From the NCBI GenBank assembly GCA_017502065.1, contig JAFVVU010000150.1:1-6167 (forward strand): DNA of 6,167 nt, given 5' to 3'. The notes under the pieces are model-generated. The model was not told the DNA's origin and did no database searches. It saw only the letters and a list, made by a program, of their open reading frames with translations. The DNA is from Clostridia bacterium (GTDB lineage: Bacteria; Bacillota; Clostridia; RUG12999). Position numbers and translations under genes: made by a program. Below, piece by piece: positions 1-4,670 of the stretch (position 1 is its first letter; each line of letters starts with the position of its first letter).

Positions 1-575
1 AGGTAGAATACCGCCGTGTAGAAAAGTGGCCACATAAGACCGTAGCCCGCAAAATTCTGTGCAGCCTGAATTACTTCCACTATCATTATAACACGTGCCA
101 GCGCCGTATCTTTAACAAGGGTTATTACCTCGTTTGACATTGGCGCAAGAATTCTTTTTACAACCTGCATAAGTATGATTTTAAAGAAAATCTGAGTTTT
201 CGTCATACCAAGCACTTGTCCCGCTTCATACTGACCTTTTGCAATGCTTTCTATACCACCACGGTATATTTCCGAAAAATAGCATGCATAATTTATTACA
301 AACGCCGCTATTACTGATGCAAAACGCGACAGCACGGGAGTACCGAGCAGAAAGCCCGGAACATAAAAGAATATTATTACCTGAAGCATAAGCGGCACAC
401 CGCGTATAATCCACACGAATGTTTTAACCACATATGCAAGAGGCCTAAATTTTGACATTGAGCCAAATGATATTACCAAACCTAAAGGAAGCGCTAACAC
501 AAGTGTTAGCGCAAATATCAGGCAGGTGTATTTAAGTCCGCCAATCAGGCTTAAAGTTACTTCCCAAAATCCCAT
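1..575 (-). CDS. Polar amino acid ABC transporter permease, 3'-truncated by window edge
   Basis: Inner-membrane subunit of an amino acid ABC importer of the HisM/GlnP type; it would form the translocation channel and receive substrate from the binding lipoprotein encoded just upstream. Only 191 codons are visible because the gene runs off the left edge; the family is usually about 215-230 residues, so roughly the last 25-40 are missing. Visible marks are an N-terminal hydrophobic segment (about residues 17-37), the conserved R58-G-V-P-L stretch, a second hydrophobic stretch (62-77), and the EAA loop that contacts the ATPase, with E117-A-G then L122-G-M, F130 and the following IIL-Q. N148-E and the L153-V-K-D-T motif are also typical. 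The usual LPQ after the EAA loop reads LMQ. The ATG at 575 has an AAGGAAA site just upstream, and the gap from the binding-protein stop is 14 bp, so the two genes are almost certainly co-transcribed. Substrate is not decided by the sequence. The family call is secure. Confidence 0.93.
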   Translation of the reverse strand, partial: MGFWEVTLSLIGGLKYTCLIFALTLVLALPLGLVISFGSMSKFRPLAYVVKTFVWIIRGVPLMLQVIIFFYVPGFLLGTPVLSRFASVIAAFVINYACYFSEIYRGGIESIAKGQYEAGQVLGMTKTQIFFKIILMQVVKRILAPMSNEVITLVKDTALARVIMIVEVIQAAQNFAGYGLMWPLFYTAVFY

Positions 576-589
576 TATTATTTTCCTTA

Positions 590-1390
590 TTATTCAATAG
601 TTTCTGTTACTTTAAGAACGTTTTCGAAACCGTATTTTTTAGCAAGGTTCATAAGTGTGCCGTCTGCTTCAAGTTCTTTGATTGCTTTGTTAACTTCTGC
701 TGTAAGCGGGCTGCCTTTTTTGAAACCAACTGCATAAATTTCAGAATCAAGTTCAATTGCTTCAACGATTGCAAGATCTGCATAGTCGCCTTTTCCACAG
801 ATGTTCTGTGCAAGAAGAATGTCAACTACGATAAAGTCAACTGCACCGGATTTAACTTCTGTAAATGCATTAATCTGTGCTGTTGTTGAGAAGATTTTAT
901 CTGCATCTGTAACAGATTCTGCATATGCAGCACCTGCGCTTCCGCCTTCAACACAAGCTGTTTTTCCTTTAAGGTCTTCTTCTGTTTTGAAAGCTTCTAC
1001 GTTTGCTGCTTTTGTTACGATACACTGCTGATTAAGCATATATCCGTATGAGAAATCTACAAGATCAGAACGTTTGATTCCGTCGTCAGAAGAGTTTGCT
1101 GTGAAACCGTTCCATACGCAATCAATAGCGCCTGAATTAAGTTCGTTGTATTTCTGTCCCCAATCGATAATCTGGAATTCAACATCCATACCGATTTTCT
1201 TACCTACTGCCTGTGCAAATTCTGTTTCAAATCCTGTCCAGTTGCCATCTGCATCCTGTTCATTCATTTTTTCAAAAATTGTTACACCACATGTAAGAAC
1301 ATTGTCGCCTTTTGCTGCATTGTTTGCACAGCCTGCCATTACTGCAACCATCATAAGAGCTGCAAGTACAACTGCTAATACTTTTTTCAT
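590..1390 (-). CDS. Amino acid ABC transporter substrate-binding lipoprotein (SBP_bac_3 family)
   Basis: Extracellular solute-binding protein (266 aa) that would capture an amino acid and hand it to the adjacent permease. Residues 1-20 form a lipoprotein signal: KK, a hydrophobic core, and a lipobox M18-A-G-C21, so the mature protein should be lipid-anchored through C21. Family-3 features follow: W51-x-G-F-E near the start of lobe 1, a D76-W-x-x-K-Y-x-x-L segment, W93-N-G-F-T, an arginine (R107) shortly before V111-D-F-S-Y-G-Y, the lobe 2 segment G142-K-T-A-C-V-x-G-G, and the G183-A-V-D-F-x-V-x-D190 stretch where the family usually places the ligand-binding aspartate. The W-N-G-F-T-A-N wording with extra residues before R107 differs from the classical HisJ-type NGxTxTxER pattern. 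Ligand is therefore left open; a polar amino acid or cystine is plausible. GGGG at 1400-1403, 9 nt from the ATG, supports the start. The gene lies 24 bp after the WG-repeat gene and 14 bp before the permease. Confidence 0.95.
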   Translation of the reverse strand: MKKVLAVVLAALMMVAVMAGCANNAAKGDNVLTCGVTIFEKMNEQDADGNWTGFETEFAQAVGKKIGMDVEFQIIDWGQKYNELNSGAIDCVWNGFTANSSDDGIKRSDLVDFSYGYMLNQQCIVTKAANVEAFKTEEDLKGKTACVEGGSAGAAYAESVTDADKIFSTTAQINAFTEVKSGAVDFIVVDILLAQNICGKGDYADLAIVEAIELDSEIYAVGFKKGSPLTAEVNKAIKELEADGTLMNLAKKYGFENVLKVTETIE

Positions 1391-1414
1391 TTTTCATTTC
1401 CCCTTTTATATTAA

Positions 1415-2623
1415 TTAATTTTTAGGTTCCCATATTTTATTACCGTATATATCGGTATAGAAATACATTTTTGCATCGGTATATATTTTTACGCACTCAT
1501 TATCAAGAATTTCTACTTTCTTGTATTCCGGCGGAGTAATTCTTACCCCGTCTTCTCTTATAACACCGTATTTCCCCTGCTCAGAATATGCGGCAACACC
1601 AAACTTAAAATTGCCGAGATATTCATAAACCGGCGATATTACTACCGAACCATCAATATTCATATATCCGAATTTACCGCCGCTTTTAAATACTGTGCGG
1701 TTGCCGGATATATCTGCAATATGTTCATGTTTAGGATTTACAACATACTGACCGTCGGCATTTATGATTCCGTACAGTCCGTCTTTTGCAACAACGGCAT
1801 ATCCACCGCCGAACTTACCCGGAACACTGTTTGTATACGGGCCGAAATCCTCGTCTGTTACAAGGTTCCCTTTTTCATCTATAAGATTCCAGGTTTCTCC
1901 GGTTCTTACAAATGTGCGGTTTTCATAAAACGCCATACCATAATCATAGCCGTTGTCAATAACCTTGTTACCGGCTTTATCGATATAAAACGATGTGCCG
2001 GCACTTCCGTCAGCATTTATTTCCGTAACAAGACAAAGTCCGCTTTTGAACGAATGTCTGCCGCTGGAATGATAAATATTCGGAATAATAAGCTCGCCTT
2101 TTGTGTTTACGAAACCTATCTTATCGTCTTTCAGGACAGCGGCAAGCCCTTCCGAAAAATCATACGCCATATCATATACAGCTTCAATTTTTTCACCGGT
2201 TTTAATGTTTATAAATCCGCTTTTGTTATCACGTTTATAGATAACAAAATCTTCACTTAAATTTGAAGAAATTGTTTCTTCCGTAATAAAAACAAAATTA
2301 AGGCTGCTGTTCAGAAAGCCCTGCTTTTTTCCGACTTGTGCATAATAAAGTCCGTAATTTGCAGGTGAAGCAATATCATAAATATTGTTGTTAAAAACAA
2401 CTCCCGACTTATTTGCAAAGCAATATCCACCTTCAGCAGGCACCACAAGCAAATCGTGCGGTGTGTTTATATCGGCACTGTAGGTGATGTCCGGATTTGC
2501 CGTTACTGCACGGGTTTTAGCCTGCTTTACACCTACATATTCCATAACACCATAAACGGCTATTCCTATCACACAAATTACCGAAAGTGCTATCGCCAGA
2601 AACTTTATGTATTTCTGATTCAT
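1415..2623 (-). CDS. Membrane-anchored WG-repeat protein
   Basis: Protein of 402 aa with one N-terminal membrane segment (about residues 8-27, preceded by K4 and K7) and an extracytoplasmic body built of WG-type repeats. About seven units can be aligned, starting near residues 135, 168, 212, 245, 283, 317 and 351, each of the form [F/Y]-G-x-[I/V/M]-[N/D]-x-x-G-x-x-[V/I]-[I/V] followed by an aromatic residue and a glycine- or aromatic-rich ending. A degenerate unit lies near 100-113 and a half unit near 387-399. The tryptophan of the WG signature is mostly replaced by F, Y or I; the whole protein has only two Trp (W245, W398). WG repeats are thought to form beta-propeller-like or binding surfaces, but no activity is established. 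The start was set at 2623 rather than at an in-frame ATG at 2689: GGAGGGG lies 6 nt before 2623, and the longer start lies upstream of the predicted transcription start. It is the first gene of the operon with the binding protein and permease. A role in ligand or envelope sensing for the transporter is only inference. Confidence 0.88.
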   Translation of the reverse strand: MNQKYIKFLAIALSVICVIGIAVYGVMEYVGVKQAKTRAVTANPDITYSADINTPHDLLVVPAEGGYCFANKSGVVFNNNIYDIASPANYGLYYAQVGKKQGFLNSSLNFVFITEETISSNLSEDFVIYKRDNKSGFINIKTGEKIEAVYDMAYDFSEGLAAVLKDDKIGFVNTKGELIIPNIYHSSGRHSFKSGLCLVTEINADGSAGTSFYIDKAGNKVIDNGYDYGMAFYENRTFVRTGETWNLIDEKGNLVTDEDFGPYTNSVPGKFGGGYAVVAKDGLYGIINADGQYVVNPKHEHIADISGNRTVFKSGGKFGYMNIDGSVVISPVYEYLGNFKFGVAAYSEQGKYGVIREDGVRITPPEYKKVEILDNECVKIYTDAKMYFYTDIYGNKIWEPKN

Positions 2624-2636
2624 AATTTTCCCCTCC
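2624..2636 (-). promoter_or_regulatory. Ribosome binding site fixing the WG-repeat gene start
   Basis: Read on the minus strand, GGAGGGG (2636-2630) is followed by AAAATT and then the ATG at 2623. This is a strong Gram-positive Shine-Dalgarno sequence at 6 nt spacing. It overlaps the ATG codon of another in-frame possibility at 2638, which is therefore unlikely to be the start. Confidence 0.85.
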
Positions 2637-2692
2637 ATACTAACCTGGGTTGTCCGGTCCTTTTTCGGGATACAAAAATTGTGATACATTAA

Positions 2693-2721
2693 ATTTTAAC
2701 ACATATATGTAATATTGTCAA
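2693..2721 (-). promoter_or_regulatory. Sigma-A-type promoter of the WG-repeat/transporter operon
   Basis: On the minus strand a perfect TTGACA (2721-2716) is separated by exactly 17 bp from TAAAAT (2698-2693), one mismatch from the TATAAT consensus. Transcription should begin near 2686, giving a leader of about 60 nt before the WG-repeat start at 2623. I see no known riboswitch or clear terminator/antiterminator pair in that leader, only a very short AACC..GGTT inverted repeat. The site lies between the terminator of the upstream unit and the operon it would drive, which supports the call. Confidence 0.85.
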
Positions 2722-2751
2722 GTTTTTATCCCTCTTTTTGAATTTTTATGC

Positions 2752-2788
2752 AAAAAAGTGCGGAGTATACATTCATATCACTCCGCAC
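2752..2788 (-). terminator. Rho-independent terminator of the amidase/219-aa gene unit
   Basis: On the minus strand, GTGCGGAGT (2788-2780) pairs perfectly with ACTCCGCAC (2766-2758), a 9-bp G+C-rich stem with a 13-nt loop that can itself pair a few A-T bases. Six T residues (2757-2752) follow immediately. It begins 10 nt after the stop codon at 2799. The plus-strand reading lacks a T tract, so it should act on leftward transcription only. Confidence 0.92.
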
Positions 2789-2798
2789 ATCATTATTT

Positions 2799-3458
2799 CT
2801 AATACAGAAAGTATTCTCCACTTTCGTCTATTACCGCACACAGTGCACGGAATCTTCTTCCGTACAAATTTATATTATGTGAATATTCTTCCAGTTCTCC
2901 AAAAATATTTTCTTCTTCCGAAATCTGCGGAATTGCAACGGAAATATGTATTCCTCCATCCTTTTTTTCACTGAGAACATAATATCCCCTTCCGGTTATA
3001 GCACTACGTACACTCCTCAGTGATAAAACATGCATTATAATTGAATATTTATGCACCGAATAATATCCGTTTATCCTTTTCCACCTGAAACCGCCTCCAA
3101 AATAGTTCTCCGCTGTAAACTCCTGCGGATAAAATGATGCAATTTCTTCTTCAGGATTCAGAAGCTTTTCTGCCGTTTTTCTTATGTTTTCTTTTCCACC
3201 CCAGAATTCAATTTTCCCTCCGCGCGTTATTATAACACCGTTTAAATTCTCCGGTTTACGAAAAGCAAATTTTTCTCTGCCGCCGGACATAGCTCCTATT
3301 CGGCACAGCTTTTTATCCTCTACGGCGTACACCTCAAAAAGCTCGTTTTCTTCAAGCGGCAGATGTTTTTTTATGTCCACATCAGCAAATCCTTTTTCCA
3401 GTTTTACAACTCCGCCTGCACCGGTATCTGTGTTCAGTATATAGCACTTTTTATTCAT
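2799..3458 (-). CDS. Uncharacterised 219-aa cytoplasmic protein downstream of the amidase
   Basis: I do not recognise this protein. It has no signal peptide and no convincing membrane segment, so it is probably cytoplasmic. Two parts are suggested: an N-terminal half (about 1-88) of short beta-like stretches with glycine turns (T12-G-A-G-G, G59-G, T78-R-G-G, F85-W-G-G), and a C-terminal half (about 119-219) rich in aromatic residues, with G121-G-G-F-R-W-K-R, G131-Y-Y, G157-Y-Y-V-L and a closing Y216-F-L-Y. They are joined by a charged, probably helical stretch (about 89-110). Cysteines at 5, 52 and 207 form no obvious metal motif. The ATG at 3458 follows the amidase stop by 11 bp. An AGGA overlapping that stop gives 8-nt spacing, so translation is probably coupled. 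Position suggests a link to envelope work or sporulation, but nothing in the protein itself shows it. Confidence 0.85.
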   Translation of the reverse strand: MNKKCYILNTDTGAGGVVKLEKGFADVDIKKHLPLEENELFEVYAVEDKKLCRIGAMSGGREKFAFRKPENLNGVIITRGGKIEFWGGKENIRKTAEKLLNPEEEIASFYPQEFTAENYFGGGFRWKRINGYYSVHKYSIIMHVLSLRSVRSAITGRGYYVLSEKKDGGIHISVAIPQISEEENIFGELEEYSHNINLYGRRFRALCAVIDESGEYFLY

Positions 3459-3469
3459 ATTCCCCGTCC

Positions 3470-4168
3470 TTAGCTGAAATATTTTGTTATTCCGCTGAAT
3501 ATCGCTCCGGCAAGCTTATTCTGATATTCTTCACTTTTCAGCCGCGCCAGATCCTTTTCATTGGAAAGAAAACCGCATTCCACAACTACGGACGGTATAT
3601 CTGTTTCACTTAATATGAATATGTTTTTTGACCCGTCTTTAGCAACCCTCATATTTTCAGGGTCTTCCTTGCATACTTCACTTTGTATATAGTCCGCAAG
3701 CTGTTTAGACCCGCCGGAATTTGAATAAAACACCTGAGTACCGAAATACTGTGGATCGGAAAATGTGTTCATATGAATACTTACAAAGGCTTCCACATCA
3801 TATTCGTCAATCATCTTTTTTCTGTTTGCAAGGTCGGCTACCTTACGCTGACGGTTTGCATCATCTTCCGGTGTGCTGAGTGATATGTCTTCTGTTCTTG
3901 TCATAAACACTGTGCATCCGCTTTGTTCAAGAAGCGTCTGTAGCTTAAGTGCAACTTCAAGATTAAGGTCTTTTTCCGCTGTGTTGTCCGTTCCTATTGC
4001 TCCGCCGTCGGGTCCGCCGTGACCGGCATCAATTATAATTACCCGGTTTGCCGTAGGCAGTGCAGATACCGCGTCCGTTCCTCCGCCAATCCCCGAAATC
4101 AGTGCCACAGCTACAAGCGCCACCACTGCCACAATTGCTGCAATTTTTCGTTTTATAACAATTACCAT
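3470..4168 (-). CDS. cwlD: N-acetylmuramoyl-L-alanine amidase, CwlD-like (Amidase_3)
   Basis: Zinc-dependent amidase of 232 aa that would cleave the bond between N-acetylmuramic acid and the L-alanine of the stem peptide. A hydrophobic N-terminal segment (about 9-29, after K6-R-K) is an uncleaved anchor or signal. The Amidase_3 domain fills residues 42-230. The expected zinc ligands are visible: H50 in D47-A-G-H-G-G, E65 in A64-E-K-D-L-N-L, and H132 in S130-I-H-M-N. The catalytic glutamate is E197 in V194-V-V-E-C-G-F-L-S-N. The G143-T-Q-V-F-Y segment and the length fit Bacillus CwlD (about 237 aa), which acts with PdaA to make muramic-delta-lactam in spore cortex. A vegetative amidase of the same fold is the alternative. 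An in-frame ATG at 4237 would add 23 residues without a ribosome binding site; AGGA 8 nt before 4168 favours the shorter start. The gene is first in a two-gene unit ending at the terminator near 2752. Confidence 0.88.
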   Translation of the reverse strand: MVIVIKRKIAAIVAVVALVAVALISGIGGGTDAVSALPTANRVIIIDAGHGGPDGGAIGTDNTAEKDLNLEVALKLQTLLEQSGCTVFMTRTEDISLSTPEDDANRQRKVADLANRKKMIDEYDVEAFVSIHMNTFSDPQYFGTQVFYSNSGGSKQLADYIQSEVCKEDPENMRVAKDGSKNIFILSETDIPSVVVECGFLSNEKDLARLKSEEYQNKLAGAIFSGITKYFS

Positions 4169-4174
4169 ACACGA

Positions 4175-4182
4175 TTTCCTTT
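4175..4182 (-). promoter_or_regulatory. Ribosome binding site fixing the amidase start
   Basis: AAAGGAAA on the minus strand has its AGGA core at 4180-4177, 8 nt from the ATG at 4168. The in-frame ATG at 4237 has no comparable site and puts 23 charged, non-signal-like residues ahead of the membrane segment. The shorter start is therefore preferred. Confidence 0.75.
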
Positions 4183-4250
4183 CAGATTTTACATTTAAGA
4201 TATTAAATTTTATTCCCCCAAAACGCCTGATATGCACTGTTTACGCTTAT

Positions 4251-4279
4251 TTTATAATTATTTTACAATTTTGTTACAA
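4251..4279 (-). promoter_or_regulatory. Candidate promoter for the amidase unit
   Basis: On the minus strand TTGTAA (4279-4274) and TATAAA (4256-4251) are 17 bp apart, giving a plausible vegetative-type promoter with a start near 4244 and a leader of about 75 nt. The region is very A+T rich, so chance matches are expected. If the gene is a true sporulation cwlD it might instead use a sporulation sigma factor. Confidence 0.42.
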
Positions 4280-4284
4280 AAACC

Positions 4285-4313
4285 TTGACACACACAAGAT
4301 ATTGTGGTATAAT
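4285..4313 (+). promoter_or_regulatory. Near-ideal extended -10 sigma-A promoter of veg
   Basis: TTGACA (4285-4290), a 17-bp spacer and TATAAT (4308-4313) match both consensus boxes perfectly. TG at 4305-4306 adds an extended -10 element. Upstream DNA (about 4250-4282) is strongly A/T rich and could serve as an UP element. Transcription should begin near 4320, with a leader of about 33 nt. The Bacillus subtilis veg promoter is a classic very strong sigma-A promoter, so strength at this locus agrees with what is known of the gene. Confidence 0.95.
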
Positions 4314-4337
4314 TATTCTATAAAGACAAGATGTAGG

Positions 4338-4343
4338 TAGGAG
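4338..4343 (+). promoter_or_regulatory. Ribosome binding site of veg
   Basis: TAGGAG ends 9 nt before the ATG at 4353. A TTG at 4344, in the same frame, directly abuts this site and is too close to be used, so the ATG is taken as the start. Confidence 0.85.
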
Positions 4344-4352
4344 TTGGTTCCA

Positions 4353-4604
4353 ATGGGTCACAAATTAGAGTGCATTCGTGAAAGTCTTGAAAAGGAGATT
4401 GGCAACAAAGTTCGCGTAACTACCAAGGAAGGCCGCAAGAAAATTGTAGTCCGCCGCGGTGTTATCGAAAAAACATATCCAAGCCTGTTCGTTGTTCGTT
4501 TTGAAAACAGAAGCGACAGCGAAGATTGTCGTACATCATTCAGCTACATAGACGTACTTACTCATAACATTGAACTTGCAATTTACAAACCAACAACAGC
4601 TTAA
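4353..4604 (+). CDS. veg: Veg family protein
   Basis: Small basic protein of 83 aa, close to the 86 aa of Bacillus subtilis Veg. The match is seen in the family landmarks: G27-R-K-K followed by a basic beta stretch, G36, T41-Y-P-S-x-F-V-V, S64-Y-x-D-V-L-T and a final I73-E-L. The N-terminal part (about 4-15) looks helical and the rest is probably a small beta-barrel-like fold. In B. subtilis Veg has been linked to biofilm matrix gene expression through antagonism of the SinR repressor, and to spore germination. Whether that holds in this organism is unknown. The gene stands alone behind its own very strong promoter, diverges from the amidase unit, and is followed 66 bp later by the yifB-like gene. 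The ATG at 4353 was chosen over an in-frame TTG at 4344 because of the ribosome binding site spacing. Confidence 0.93.
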   Translation: MGHKLECIRESLEKEIGNKVRVTTKEGRKKIVVRRGVIEKTYPSLFVVRFENRSDSEDCRTSFSYIDVLTHNIELAIYKPTTA

Positions 4605-4617
4605 TAACGAACTGCAT

Positions 4618-4650
4618 AACCGTGTGCACTTCTGCGCACGGTTTCACTTT
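4618..4650 (+). terminator. Hairpin between veg and yifB, probable weak terminator
   Basis: AACCGTGTGC (4618-4627) pairs with GCGCACGGTT (4634-4643), 10 bp with one G-U pair and a 6-nt loop, starting 13 nt after the veg stop. The downstream tract, TTTCACTTT, is interrupted, so termination may be partial. No good promoter lies between the hairpin and the next gene, which suggests read-through supplies yifB. Confidence 0.6.
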
Positions 4651-4670
4651 ATCTAAAAGAGGTGACAACA

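Noticed and set aside
226..414. 62-aa minus-strand open frame inside the permease region
   Set aside because: It overlaps the permease in a different frame on the same strand; the permease frame has the EAA loop and other family motifs, and this one has none.
1721..2260. Plus-strand open frame of 179 aa opposite the WG-repeat gene
   Set aside because: Antisense to a repeat-bearing gene with a clear promoter and ribosome binding site; its composition (Ile, Asn, Cys and Val runs) is typical of a shadow frame.
2624..2689. Longer in-frame start for the WG-repeat protein
   Set aside because: The ATG at 2689 lies upstream of the transcription start predicted from the promoter at 2721-2693 and has no ribosome binding site, while GGAGGGG stands ahead of 2623.
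2624..2690. Riboswitch or attenuator in the leader of the WG-repeat/transporter operon
   Set aside because: The leader is only about 60 nt, the inverted repeats are very short, and no known riboswitch core was recognised.
4195..4240. Possible forespore sigma-F/G promoter for the amidase (GCATA then GGGGGAATAAAA on the minus strand)
   Set aside because: The -35-like GCATA is plausible, but the spacing to the -10-like sequence is about 13 bp and the -10 match is incomplete, so it does not meet the consensus.
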